NCBI GenBank assembly: GCA_025517465.1
Contig: JAOPKE010000004.1
Location: 406,223 to 470,222 of the forward strand
Source: Halobacteria archaeon HArc-gm2
Lineage (GTDB): Archaea; Halobacteriota; Halobacteria; Halobacteriales; Haloarculaceae
Direction: 5' to 3'
Length of the DNA: 64,000 bases
Below, one piece after another: positions 17,374-25,883 of the stretch. The first letter of the stretch is position 1; each line of letters opens with the position of its first letter. The translations under genes and the position numbers were made by a program. Below the pieces are notes generated by a model. The model was not told the origin of the DNA. It made no database searches and was given only the letters and a program-made list of their open reading frames with translations.

Positions 17374-19851
17374 ATGGAGTTCCACGAGGCGGCGAACTTT
17401 CTCTTCGATCTGCGGCGCTTCGCCTTGCGGCCCGGCACCGAGGCAACACGGGACCTGCTCGCTCACCTCGACGACCCCCACGTCGACCTGCCGTGCGTGC
17501 AGATCGCCGGCTCGAACGGAAAGGGGAGCACGGCGCGAATGCTCGAACGCACCCTGCGGGAGGCCGGCCTCGACGTCGGCCTCTACACCTCGCCACACCT
17601 CGACGACGTGCGCGAACGGGTCACCGTCGGTGGCCACAAGATCACCGAGCGCGCCATCGTCGAGTTCGCCGAGGAGATTCGACCGTACGTCACCGACCAG
17701 GCCGCCGACGGCGACTCGCCGACCTTCTTCGAGACGCTGACGGCGCTGGCCCTCTGGGAGTTCGACCGGCAGGACGTCGACGTCGCGATACTCGAAGTGG
17801 GCATCGGCGGCAAGAAGGACGCCACGAGCATCGTCGACCCGGTCGCCAGCGCCGTCACCGAGGTCACGCTCGAACACACCGGGATCCTCGGGGACACGAT
17901 CGACGAGATAGCCCGCGACAAGGCCCACGTCGCGCCCGACGACGCACCCATCGTCACGGCGACGACCGGGGAGGCGCTGGCGGCGGTCGAAGCCGTGGCC
18001 GGTGACGTCGTGACCGTCGGCGACGCCGAGCGGACCGACGACTCCCGGGCCGGCGACGCCGACGACGCCGACCCAGGCGTCGAAGTCACGTACGACGGTC
18101 GGTCGGGGCTGGAAGGAGCGGTCTCCCTCTCTGGCCCCGACTGGGCCGTCGAGACGAAGCTTCCGCTGGTAGGAGCGCACCAGGCCCGCAACGCCGGTAT
18201 CGCCGCGACGCTCGCCAGGCAAGTTGCCGACGTCGACGAGGCGACCATCGCCCGCGGGCTCCGGAACGCCCACTGGCCGGGCCGCTTCGAGGTGATGGGC
18301 GAGGACCCGCTCGTCATTCTCGACGGCGCCCACAACCCCGGCGGCGTCCAGCGCGTCGCCGAGACGCTGAGCGAGTTCGACTACGACGACCTCCACCTCG
18401 TCGTCGGTGCGATGGTGGACAAGGACCTGCGTAGCGTCGCCCGTGCCATCGATTCGGTCGACCACGTCGTCGCCTGCCAGCCCGACGTCGACCGCGCCGA
18501 GGACGAGTCCGTCGTCGCGGCGGCCTTCGAGGAGGAGACCGACGCCGAGATCGAGACTCGCAGCGACGTCGCGGGCGCGTTCGACATCGCGCTCGACGCC
18601 GCCGGCGAGGACGACTGCGTGCTCGTCGCCGGGTCGCTGTACGCCGTCGGTGAGGCCCGGTCGCGGTGGATCCGACCGAAGATACCCAAGCAGGTCGACT
18701 CCATCTCGGAGGCGAGGGAGGCCATCGAGGAAGCCCACGTCACCGACGCCGGCGCCTGGCGGATGCGCGGCAAGGCAGTCCACCGCGTCCTCAAGACCCG
18801 CGTCCAGCCCCGGCAGGCCCAGTACCTGAAGGAGGAACTGCTGTCACTCGGCGGCGAGTGCGCGGTGTCGGGGCTCAACAACCAGGACCAGGAGAACCTC
18901 GACGTCGTGCTGATGGCCACGATGGCCCAGTACAGGCGCCTCTGTGACAAACTCGACGGCCAGCCCTACGGCCTGTCCACGCTGGCCAGAGAACTCCGGG
19001 CCGCGCTGGACATCCAGCAACCCGATAGTTCCCGTGGCTACCCGTGGGAGGACGGCACCGCCGTCATGGGCATTCTCAACGTCACGCCGGATTCGTTCCA
19101 CGACGGCGGCGAGTACGACGCCGTCGAGGACGCCGTCGCACGCGCCGAAGAGATGGTCGCGAACGGCGTCGATATCATCGACGTCGGCGGCGAGTCCACC
19201 CGCCCAGGCGCCGACGTCGTCCCCGTCGAGGAGGAGGTCGACCGCGTCGTTCCGGTCGTCGAGAAACTCGCCGACCTGGACGTGCTGGTCTCCATCGACA
19301 CGCGAAAGGCGACCGTCGCCCGGGCGGCGCTGGCGGCCGGTGCGGATATCCTGAACGACGTCTCGGGCCTGGAGGACCCGGAGATGCGCTTCCTCGCCGC
19401 GGAGTACGACGTCCCCCTCGTCGTGATGCACAGCGAGGCGGTGCCCGTGGACCCCGACACCGACGTCGAGTACGACGACGTCGTCGAGGACGTCGTCGAC
19501 CAGTTGACCGAGCGCGTCCTGCTGGCCGAGAAGGCCGGCCTCGACCGCGATCAGATCATCGTCGACCCCGGCCTGGGCTTCGGCAAGTCCCACCCCGAGA
19601 GCTTCGAACTGCTGGGCCGGACGAACGAGTTCGAGACGTTCGGCTGCCCGGTGCTGGTCGGCCACTCCCACAAGTCGATGTTCGGCCGCGTCGGCGAGGG
19701 CGGCGGCGACGCGCCGAACGCGACGGTGGCGGCGACGGCGCTGGCCGCCGACCGCGGCGCCGACATCGTCCGTGTCCACGACGTCCACGAGAACGCGACG
19801 GCGGTCAAGGTCGTGAAGGCGGCCGACGACCCCGAGTCGCTAGACGACTGA
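17374..19851 (+). CDS. folCP: FolC-FolP fusion: folylpolyglutamate synthase / dihydropteroate synthase
   Basis: An 825-residue bifunctional folate enzyme, a fusion known in haloarchaea. Residues 1-about 430 are FolC: the P-loop AGSNGKGST (residues 45-53), TSPHLDDVRERV, the metal-binding EVGIGGKKDATS and LDGAHNPGG. Residues about 550-825 are FolP: MGILNVTPDSFHDGG, DVGGESTRPGAD, SIDTRKATV and VDPGLGFGKS, all pterin-site motifs, ending with the conserved VRVHDVHE. Between them, residues 430-548 form a separate helical-looking region (contains RVLKTRVQPRQAQYLKEEL) belonging to neither canonical domain. The ATG at 17374 gives a full FolC N-terminus. Seven bases later the convergent PIN gene ends. 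Confidence 0.94.
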   Translation: MEFHEAANFLFDLRRFALRPGTEATRDLLAHLDDPHVDLPCVQIAGSNGKGSTARMLERTLREAGLDVGLYTSPHLDDVRERVTVGGHKITERAIVEFAEEIRPYVTDQAADGDSPTFFETLTALALWEFDRQDVDVAILEVGIGGKKDATSIVDPVASAVTEVTLEHTGILGDTIDEIARDKAHVAPDDAPIVTATTGEALAAVEAVAGDVVTVGDAERTDDSRAGDADDADPGVEVTYDGRSGLEGAVSLSGPDWAVETKLPLVGAHQARNAGIAATLARQVADVDEATIARGLRNAHWPGRFEVMGEDPLVILDGAHNPGGVQRVAETLSEFDYDDLHLVVGAMVDKDLRSVARAIDSVDHVVACQPDVDRAEDESVVAAAFEEETDAEIETRSDVAGAFDIALDAAGEDDCVLVAGSLYAVGEARSRWIRPKIPKQVDSISEAREAIEEAHVTDAGAWRMRGKAVHRVLKTRVQPRQAQYLKEELLSLGGECAVSGLNNQDQENLDVVLMATMAQYRRLCDKLDGQPYGLSTLARELRAALDIQQPDSSRGYPWEDGTAVMGILNVTPDSFHDGGEYDAVEDAVARAEEMVANGVDIIDVGGESTRPGADVVPVEEEVDRVVPVVEKLADLDVLVSIDTRKATVARAALAAGADILNDVSGLEDPEMRFLAAEYDVPLVVMHSEAVPVDPDTDVEYDDVVEDVVDQLTERVLLAEKAGLDRDQIIVDPGLGFGKSHPESFELLGRTNEFETFGCPVLVGHSHKSMFGRVGEGGGDAPNATVAATALAADRGADIVRVHDVHENATAVKVVKAADDPESLDD

Positions 19852-19858
19852 ACCCCGC

Positions 19859-20389
19859 TCAACGCTGGTCCTGCTCGAACTCGTCGGGAAGTGCCTCACG
19901 GACGCTCTCGACCGGCGCGTAATACCCTCGTTCTTCGACCCACGTCTGGAACCACTGTTCGGCCCGTTCGATACTGAGCGAGTCCGTGACGATGCCGCGG
20001 ACGAGCAACCCGATCGAACCGGTGAGTGCCACGTTTCGAGACCGCGCCTCGCGCCGGGCAACTCCGTCGTCGGTCGCCAGTACCCCACCCACGGCGTGGG
20101 CGTGAGCCAACGCTGCCGCTTCACCCTGGTCGAGAGTAGCGGTGTACGGATCCCTTCCCTCCTCGGAGGTAACCGCCGTTCGGACGATTCGAACTACAGG
20201 GCGATCACAGACGTCCGCTGCCCGTTGAAGAAACTCGTGGCCGGCGTCGACTCCCTGGCGGAGTTCGTTTTGCACAGCGACAGGGACGACCGGGTCTGTG
20301 ACTGAGTGGACGAGCCAGTTCACCGCGTCGGAACTCGCGAAGTTGCTCAGTACCGTCGCGTCAAGAACGAGTTGCTGGTCACCCCTCAT
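19859..20389 (-). CDS. PIN-domain protein, VapC/DUF3368-like putative toxin
   Basis: A 176-residue PIN-fold protein, predicted Mg-dependent ribonuclease. Acidic active-site residues are in place: LVLDATVLSNFA near the N-terminus, DQGEAAALAHAH in the middle and LATDDGVARREA toward the end, followed by GSIGLLVR, typical of the DUF3368 branch. It is the downstream partner of the UPF0175 gene. The start codon lies within the terminus of an 82-base palindrome that fills the spacer. ATG at 20389 is the only suitable start. RNase activity and target are inferred from the family. Confidence 0.85.
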   Translation of the reverse strand: MRGDQQLVLDATVLSNFASSDAVNWLVHSVTDPVVPVAVQNELRQGVDAGHEFLQRAADVCDRPVVRIVRTAVTSEEGRDPYTATLDQGEAAALAHAHAVGGVLATDDGVARREARSRNVALTGSIGLLVRGIVTDSLSIERAEQWFQTWVEERGYYAPVESVREALPDEFEQDQR

Positions 20390-20469
20390 AGTGGTAGTTG
20401 TAACTTTTTACCGGCGTTCGACGTGGCCGGTGCCGTCGAACGCCGGTAAGGGCTTACATCTACCACTAT
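20388..20469. repeat. 82-base nested palindrome between antitoxin and toxin genes
   Basis: Outer inverted ends ATAGTGGTAGTTGTAA (20388-20403) and TTACATCTACCACTAT (20454-20469) match at 15 of 16 positions. Inside is a perfect 13-base pair, ACCGGCGTTCGAC (20410-20422) with GTCGAACGCCGGT (20435-20447), so nearly the whole spacer can fold on itself. One end overlaps the UPF0175 stop codon and the other overlaps the PIN start codon. A related element lies at 35050-35158. It could be a MITE, an operator for the toxin-antitoxin complex, or an RNA hairpin hiding the toxin start. Confidence 0.85.
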
Positions 20470-20690
20470 CATTCGAGGTCGAGAGCAGTGTCGACCTCGT
20501 CTTCGAGTTCCTCTGCGTTTCGCGGACCACTGGTGACGGTGATTCCCGCTTCTTCGAGTACCTCCTCGAACTCCCAGCGTGTCATGCCAGCGTCTTCGGC
20601 CGCTTTACCGAGTGACACGTCGCCGAGCGCGTACTTGCCGATCGCGAGCGCGAGCGCTTCGTCGTCTCCCGCGGCCGCGTCGAGACTCAT
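20469..20690 (-). CDS. UPF0175-type antitoxin
   Basis: A 73-residue acidic protein. The middle segment ALAIGKYALGDVSLGKAAED followed by AGMTRWEFEEVL is the UPF0175 helix-turn-helix-like core, commonly paired with DUF3368 PIN toxins. It probably neutralises the downstream PIN protein and binds the shared promoter. The stop codon TGA is the first triplet of the palindromic element. The pair is a two-gene toxin-antitoxin operon transcribed leftward. Confidence 0.85.
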   Translation of the reverse strand: MSLDAAAGDDEALALAIGKYALGDVSLGKAAEDAGMTRWEFEEVLEEAGITVTSGPRNAEELEDEVDTALDLE

Positions 20691-20747
20691 ACGTCATATT
20701 CCCGTCCGATCACTCTTGAATGTGTGGCCGATTCGGCACCCGAGATC

Positions 20748-21185
20748 TTACCCGATCGCTTTCTCCACGACATAGCCCCACGTCTCCATCCCGTTGGCCT
20801 CGTAGAACTCCCGGGCCTCCTCGTTGTCCAGCACGGCCGCCAGCGCGACGTACTCGCAGTCCTGTTCGTCGGCCCACTCCTCGATCCACGACAACAGGGC
20901 CGCGCCGTGGCCTTCGCCCCGATGGGCCTCGTCGACGACGAAGTCGTGGACCCAGGCGTGGCGCCGGTGGTGGAGAACGCGCTGGACGGAGAGCCCCGCG
21001 ACGGCGACGAGTTCGCGGTCGGTGTCGTCGCTCTCGTCACCGGCGTAGTAGCCATACAGCTCGTAGTCTGCTTCGTCACGCCAGGACCGGACGAAGTCTT
21101 CGTCCTCGTGGGACCAGAGCTGTCTGAGAATGGGGACCGCCTCGTCCCACTGCTCGTCGCTGGTGAGTCGCTCGACCGTTGGCAT
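20748..21185 (-). CDS. GNAT-family N-acetyltransferase
   Basis: A 145-residue acetyltransferase with the acetyl-CoA pyrophosphate-binding loop EAHRGEGHGAALLSWI preceded by the strand HAWVHDFVVDE and followed by NEEAREFYEANGME, the standard GNAT motif A and B order. Substrate unknown. ATG at 21185 (MPTVERLTSDEQW) is preferred since upstream residues are not conserved-looking. It is separated from the toxin-antitoxin pair by 57 bases on the same strand. Confidence 0.85.
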   Translation of the reverse strand: MPTVERLTSDEQWDEAVPILRQLWSHEDEDFVRSWRDEADYELYGYYAGDESDDTDRELVAVAGLSVQRVLHHRRHAWVHDFVVDEAHRGEGHGAALLSWIEEWADEQDCEYVALAAVLDNEEAREFYEANGMETWGYVVEKAIG

Positions 21186-21330
21186 CTCGTGCGCACGGAC
21201 TGCCGGGTCCGGCAAAGTGATTCCGGGAGTGTCGGCACGCAGGTCGTTCTATGCTGGCACCCCGAGTCGTTAGCGGACTGTCCATCCATCGGCGTCGTCC
21301 GGTCGTCGAGTCAGTGGTTCATCGTTGAGT

Positions 21331-22434
21331 CTACCGTTCGACGCCGTGGACGTACCCGAGCGCGAGCAACGGCGGACTGACGAATAGCGCGGATAGAACT
21401 ATCCAGATCAGCGACGTGAACAGGGCGAGGATCGACCCGACCATCGCGGCGTTTGCGGCGGCCGTCGTGAATATCGCTCCCATCACGATTCCGACGGCAG
21501 CGAGCATTCGACGGCCGGCCCTGGGCGGCCGAAGGGCGACGCCGACGCCGAGGGCTCCAGCCAGGACAAAAGCGTCGAGGAGCGACGATCCGGCGGCAAT
21601 AGGATTACTTGGTGTCGGTGAGGCGACGACGAGTACGCCGTGGACGGCGGCCGTGAACGCGGCGACGACCGTTGCAGAACGAAGGGTCAGCGCGCTTCTG
21701 GACCGGGTGAATGCCGTCGCACCGAGGACGCCAAGGGCAGCCCCAGCGTAGACGTTTCCGAGCCGCTGCAACCACCTGACGACGGCCGCCTGAGCGAACG
21801 GGAGAAGTATCGACAGTGGATTCACGAGACCGATCGCGTAGTAGGTCCCGTCCCGTTCGACGACCGGCGGAACGTCAGGGCCGAGGGAAAATTCACCCGA
21901 TTCATTTCCGACCGACTCGTTTCCAGTTGTCCTGTCGCTCTCGTTCCGCGTAATCGTGGCGTTACCACGGTCGACGACTCGCTTAACCCCAGGGGAGGCC
22001 GACTCATAGGGGACTGCGAGATCGTCCATCGCCTGGTCCGTCGTGCGAGCCTCTAATCGCACCGTCACGGTCTCGTTCCGTTCGGTGCCGTTCACCAGGT
22101 AGTACTCGCCACGATAGACCGCGTAGCCGTCTTCGTGGGCGAGATACCCGAGCCGGCTATGATTCGCGGGCAACGAGACGGTCTCGCCGTCTGCGGCCCG
22201 GTCGAGGAGTTTCCGGTTGTCGGGTTCGTCGGCGGCCGCGGTCAGGTTCTCGACGGCGCTCGACCGGTGGGCCAGAACGTGGGCCTCCGACTCGGGATCG
22301 AACGCGGTCGCCTCGTACCTCAGTCCGTCGTTTGCGCCGGCTTTCACGTCGATGGCGTACGGGATTGCGGCGAAGGCGGCGCCGACTACGAGTACGAACA
22401 GGAGGGTCTTCGACGGGTGGGGGACCGAGATCAT
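21331..22434 (-). CDS. hypothetical membrane protein with extracellular N-terminal domain
   Basis: A 367-residue protein. An N-terminal hydrophobic segment (KTLLFVLVVGAAFAAIPYAI) is followed by about 170 residues rich in Asn-X-Ser/Thr sequons (NETVTV, NATITRNES, NESVGNES), consistent with an N-glycosylated exterior domain. The C-terminal half has five hydrophobic segments. No family recognised. The ATG at 22434 places the membrane anchor directly at the N-terminus. It is divergent from the methyltransferase gene; 22435-22606 contains both promoters. Confidence 0.65.
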   Translation of the reverse strand: MISVPHPSKTLLFVLVVGAAFAAIPYAIDVKAGANDGLRYEATAFDPESEAHVLAHRSSAVENLTAAADEPDNRKLLDRAADGETVSLPANHSRLGYLAHEDGYAVYRGEYYLVNGTERNETVTVRLEARTTDQAMDDLAVPYESASPGVKRVVDRGNATITRNESDRTTGNESVGNESGEFSLGPDVPPVVERDGTYYAIGLVNPLSILLPFAQAAVVRWLQRLGNVYAGAALGVLGATAFTRSRSALTLRSATVVAAFTAAVHGVLVVASPTPSNPIAAGSSLLDAFVLAGALGVGVALRPPRAGRRMLAAVGIVMGAIFTTAAANAAMVGSILALFTSLIWIVLSALFVSPPLLALGYVHGVER

Positions 22435-22606
22435 ACGTTGGTTTCGGCCCTTCCACGGGCGAAAAGTGTTTCTGAATCGGATCGAACACCGCCAGATACC
22501 GTCGAATCCGGCCGACGCAGTACGACTAGCGGGTTCGGCTTTCGCTTGTCCGTGACCCTTCTCGCAGGATCGGAAAATCCTTCGCGCCCTCGAACGAGTC
22601 CCCACC

Positions 22607-23215
22607 ATGGACCAGCGCGACGTCGTCCGCGAGGGGTACGACGCCATCGCGGAGACCTACGCCGAGGAGCGCCGGGGCGACGGCCGCGAGCGGGAGATTG
22701 CCGAGAAACTCGCCGCGTCGCTGCCGGACGGTTCCCGCGTCCTCGACGCCGGTTGCGGCGCGGGCCGTCCGGCGACCGAGACGCTGGCGGCGGCCCACGA
22801 CGTCGTCGGCCTCGACATCTCACGTGAACAACTTCGCATGGCTCGCGATCGAGTTCCCGACGCCGACCTGACGATGGGTGACCTGGCGACGCTGCCGTTC
22901 GCCGACGACAGCTTCGACGCCCTCGTCTCGTACCACGCTATCATCCACGTCCCGAAGGCGGAGCACGGGGACGTCCTCTCGGAGTTCCAGCGGGTGCTCC
23001 GGCCCGGCGGACGCCTCGTCGTGACGATGGGGACCGCGGAGTTCGAGGACGAGAACGACGACTGGCTCGACACCGGCGAGACGATGTCCTGGAGCTTCTA
23101 CGGCCCCGAGAAGAACCGCGAACTGGTGACGACTGCGGGCTTCGAGATAGAGGACGTCGAGGAAGTTGACGACGAACTCGGCGGTACCTTCGAGTTCTTC
23201 CGTGCGCGAGCGTAG
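22607..23215 (+). CDS. class I SAM-dependent methyltransferase
   Basis: A 202-residue small-molecule type methyltransferase. Motif I is VLDAGCGAGRPATE; the acidic residue ending strand 2 is in VVGLDISREQL; motif II/post I is GDLATLPFADDSFDALVSYH and motif III LRPGGRLVVTMG. This arrangement is that of UbiE/Methyltransf_11 enzymes. The substrate cannot be read from sequence. The next gene lies convergently after a 730-base repeat-rich gap. Confidence 0.88.
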   Translation: MDQRDVVREGYDAIAETYAEERRGDGREREIAEKLAASLPDGSRVLDAGCGAGRPATETLAAAHDVVGLDISREQLRMARDRVPDADLTMGDLATLPFADDSFDALVSYHAIIHVPKAEHGDVLSEFQRVLRPGGRLVVTMGTAEFEDENDDWLDTGETMSWSFYGPEKNRELVTTAGFEIEDVEEVDDELGGTFEFFRARA

Positions 23216-23383
23216 GTGGTCTTCCGTGTTGATTAGGCTGCGTACTTTGCATCTCAGGCGCGTGCTGTCGAGCGAGCCGGCGCGACAGCGGAGGCCGCTC
23301 GTCGAATCCACGCAAGGGGCGAGCGAGGGAGCCCCGCGACCGAGTGAGTCGGCTGGGGAGGCGTGTGGCTGTCGGTGAATCCT

Positions 23384-23496
23384 GGTGGACTGAAAGGGCG
23401 AGGTTCGGTCGCAGGTTCTGCGCGGCCCCTATCCGAGCGAACGGAGTGAGTGAGTATATGTCGCACAGAACCTGCGAGCGGGCCGAGGGCTTTCTG
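23384..23496 (+). repeat. dispersed hairpin element, copy 4 (R4)
   Basis: Starts GGTGGACTGAAAGGGCG and ends GAGGGCTTTCTGG. The inner perfect stem is GCAGGTTCTG at 23411-23420 with CAGAACCTGC at 23466-23475. The interior has GCGAACGGAGTGAGTGAG. It lies tail to tail with R5, 38 bases away. Confidence 0.82.
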
Positions 23497-23534
23497 GGAG
23501 TTGTCTAAACTCACTCCGGAGTCGAGAAGGTGCC

Positions 23535-23709
23535 GAAAGCCCTCGGGTCGGTCCGCTCCCGGGGCTCGCTGTCGTCCGAAAGGCGCGGAGCGCCTTTCGT
23601 GATGACGAGAGAGCTTCGCTCTCTCGAATCACGCACTTCGCTCACTCCGTTCGCTCCAGTGCTTACGTCGCCCGGGTTCCCGGACCGACCCTCGCCCTTT
23701 CAGTCCACC
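23535..23709 (-). repeat. dispersed hairpin element, copy 5 (R5)
   Basis: Read on the minus strand it starts GGTGGACTGAAAGGGCG and ends GAGGGCTTTCGG. The inner perfect stem is GGGTCGGTCCG at 23545-23555 with CGGACCGACCC at 23681-23691. The internal block 23555-23628 is closely similar to block 59313-59383 of copy R8, including a GAGAGAGC/GCTCTCTC hairpin; only the loop sequence of a second hairpin differs. Confidence 0.82.
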
Positions 23710-23945
23710 AGGAGACTCACTTCGTTCGTCTCCTGAGCCTTGCGCTCACTTCGTTCGCGCAAGACACCAGGGACCGAACACCACAGCTTCGAACCTCCCC
23801 AGCCGATTGCGCACCTCGCTCACTCCGTTCGCTTCGGTGCTCATCCCTCGCGCGGAAAGGTGTGCGACCGGCGCTGTCGCGCCGGCACGCACGACCGCAC
23901 GCGCCCTCGGTGTACGTCCGGGGTGGATCGATAGTCGTCGATCAC

Positions 23946-25823
23946 TCAGTCCACAGTCCCGGACTCACCGGACGCGTCGGAATCAGCGTCGCCATCGTCA
24001 AGCGTCGACTCCCGAACGTCGCCAACCTCGCTCTCGCTCTCGGTCACGCGAATCCCCTTCGACGCGAGGTGGCGCATCTGCTGGCGGACGAAGTCCTCCT
24101 CCTCGGTTCCCCGAGTAGCGAGCACGTACAGTAACGCGTCACCCACTGGACGCATCGTCCGGCCGGCTCGTTGTGCACCCTGCCGACGTGAACCACCGAG
24201 CCCCGAAGCGATGATCGCGAGCTCTGCATCCGGCAGGTCGATGCCCTCGTCGCCGACACGGGACACCACGAGCGCGTCGCGCTCGCTGCGGCGGAACTCG
24301 TCGAACAGCTTCTCGCGGCGGGCGTGGGGCATCTCGCCGCTGATGAAGGGCACCTCCAGGGCCTCGGAGATTGCTTCGCCCTGGTCGAGGTACTCGACGA
24401 AGACCAGCGCCTTGGCGGCGGGATGTTCTTCCAGCAGGAATCGGATCTCGTCTATCTTCGCGGAGTTGTCGGCCGCCGCTTGCCGCCGGCCGTGGCCGAC
24501 GGCGGAGACGTACTCGTCGGCCTCCGCGTCGTCGCCCCAGGGGACGAGCCGGATGTTGACCTCGGGCTCCTGGACGAAGCCGGCCTCGAACAGCGCCGAC
24601 CAGTCCGTCCCGATTGGCGGGCCGACGAGGGTGAAAATCTCCTCCTCGTCGTCGGACTCGCGGGTGGGCGTCGCGGTGAGGCCGAGTCGGTGTTTCCCCT
24701 GCAGATCGGCGCTGCGGCGGTAGACGTCGGCGGGGACGTGGTGGACCTCGTCGTAGACGATGAGTCCCCAGCGGCGCTCGTCGAACAGCTTGCGGTGGCG
24801 GTCCATCCCCGCCGTTCGATACGTCGCGATGGTAACCGGTCTGATCTCCTTGGTCCCACCGTGGTACTCGCCGATGTGGGACTCCTCCAGGTCGGTTTGC
24901 AAAATGAGTTCGTCGTGCCACTGGCTGGCGAGTTCGCGCGAGGGAACGAGGATGAGGGTCTCTCCCCCCACCGCTTCCATCGCGCCCATGGCGGCGACGG
25001 TCTTGCCGCTGCCGGGCGGGCCGACGAAGACGCCCGAGCCCTGTTCGACGAAGCGCTGGACCCAGTCGGCCTGGTAGTCCCGCAGGTTCAGCCGGAGTTC
25101 CAGGTCCAGGTCCTCGCCCTCGTCCAGGTCGCGCTCGTCGCGGACGGGGTAGCCAGCGTCGTACAGCGTGCGCTTGACCTGGGCCGTCTTCTCCTCGTTG
25201 ACCCAGCTCTCGGAATCGGAGATAGGCGCTCGCAGCGTCTCGTCGTCGAGTTTCTGCCGCGCGACGTTGCCCATCAGGTCGTCGCTCTCGGCGGCCAGCA
25301 CAGTGTAGCCGTCCTCGTGGGTGTAGAGGCGGAACTTCCGGGCCCGTTCCCACTGGCTCGTCACCCACTCCTCCAGGTGGGGCGAGCGCTCGCCGAAGAC
25401 GTCCCGCATCGTCGCGACGAGGTCGTCCAGCGAGTCGTAAGGCGCCTGCCAGATGTCCTCTTCGCGCATCTCGTAGATTGCCCCACCGGATCGATTCGTG
25501 TCGACGAGGTGGGCGAACTGGGAGAGCTGTGCGCGCGTGAACTGGTCGGCGTGCTGGACGACGACTTCGCGGCGGTCGGGGAAGAGCACGACGCGCTCGC
25601 GGTCGGTGACGGCGTCGAGGTCCGTCGGGTACCAGACGGCGTCGGCGCTGGTGACGTCCTGCTGGGCTACCTCGTCGAGCTCGGCGAGCCGTTCGAGTTC
25701 CTCGCGGGCCCGTTCGGTCGTCAGGTCGGTCTTCCGCGAGAGCTCCGCGGCGGTGAGGTGGGGCCGGCCGACGCTCTCGATGGCGTCGTACAGGTCCGAC
25801 AGCGAGAGTTCGGCGTCTGTCAC
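23946..25823 (-). CDS. rad25: XPB/Rad25-type DNA helicase
   Basis: A 625-residue superfamily 2 helicase of the archaeal XPB group, acting in DNA opening for repair. N-terminal about 75 residues form a winged-helix-like domain; the DNA-damage-recognition-like region follows. The helicase core has Walker A GPPGSGKT, DEVHH (motif II), GLTATPTRES (motif III), VFVEYLDQGE (IV), VSRVGDEGIDLPDAEL (V) and QRAGRTMRP (VI). The C-terminal tail is acidic low complexity. The ATG at 25823 is followed at once by family sequence. It is convergent with the methyltransferase across the repeat region. Confidence 0.92.
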   Translation of the reverse strand: MTDAELSLSDLYDAIESVGRPHLTAAELSRKTDLTTERAREELERLAELDEVAQQDVTSADAVWYPTDLDAVTDRERVVLFPDRREVVVQHADQFTRAQLSQFAHLVDTNRSGGAIYEMREEDIWQAPYDSLDDLVATMRDVFGERSPHLEEWVTSQWERARKFRLYTHEDGYTVLAAESDDLMGNVARQKLDDETLRAPISDSESWVNEEKTAQVKRTLYDAGYPVRDERDLDEGEDLDLELRLNLRDYQADWVQRFVEQGSGVFVGPPGSGKTVAAMGAMEAVGGETLILVPSRELASQWHDELILQTDLEESHIGEYHGGTKEIRPVTIATYRTAGMDRHRKLFDERRWGLIVYDEVHHVPADVYRRSADLQGKHRLGLTATPTRESDDEEEIFTLVGPPIGTDWSALFEAGFVQEPEVNIRLVPWGDDAEADEYVSAVGHGRRQAAADNSAKIDEIRFLLEEHPAAKALVFVEYLDQGEAISEALEVPFISGEMPHARREKLFDEFRRSERDALVVSRVGDEGIDLPDAELAIIASGLGGSRRQGAQRAGRTMRPVGDALLYVLATRGTEEEDFVRQQMRHLASKGIRVTESESEVGDVRESTLDDGDADSDASGESGTVD

Positions 25824-25883
25824 TGCCGCGGGCTATCCGTCGGAGGGGTAAACGCCTTGCGCCACCGTCCCGCTGAACGGGGA

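Larger units (their letters stand above)
23276..23886. repeat. nested large inverted-repeat region enclosing R4 and R5
   Basis: The gap 23216-23945 has no credible gene. Its arms match outward-in: GCCGGCGCGACAGCG (23276-23290) is the perfect reverse complement of 23872-23886, and TCGGCTGGGGAG (23349-23360) of 23795-23806. Inside these are elements R4 (forward) and R5 (reverse). Between R5 and the outer arm, two similar hairpins have loops containing CTCACTCCGTTCG (23632-23661 and 23811-23840). The whole can be drawn as one cruciform of about 610 bases. It separates two convergent genes. Confidence 0.75.

Noticed and set aside
19859..20690. Toxin-antitoxin pair as part of a defence island
   Set aside because: Neighbours are folate synthesis, GNAT and membrane proteins; no restriction, Abi or mobile genes are near, so only a simple module is supported.
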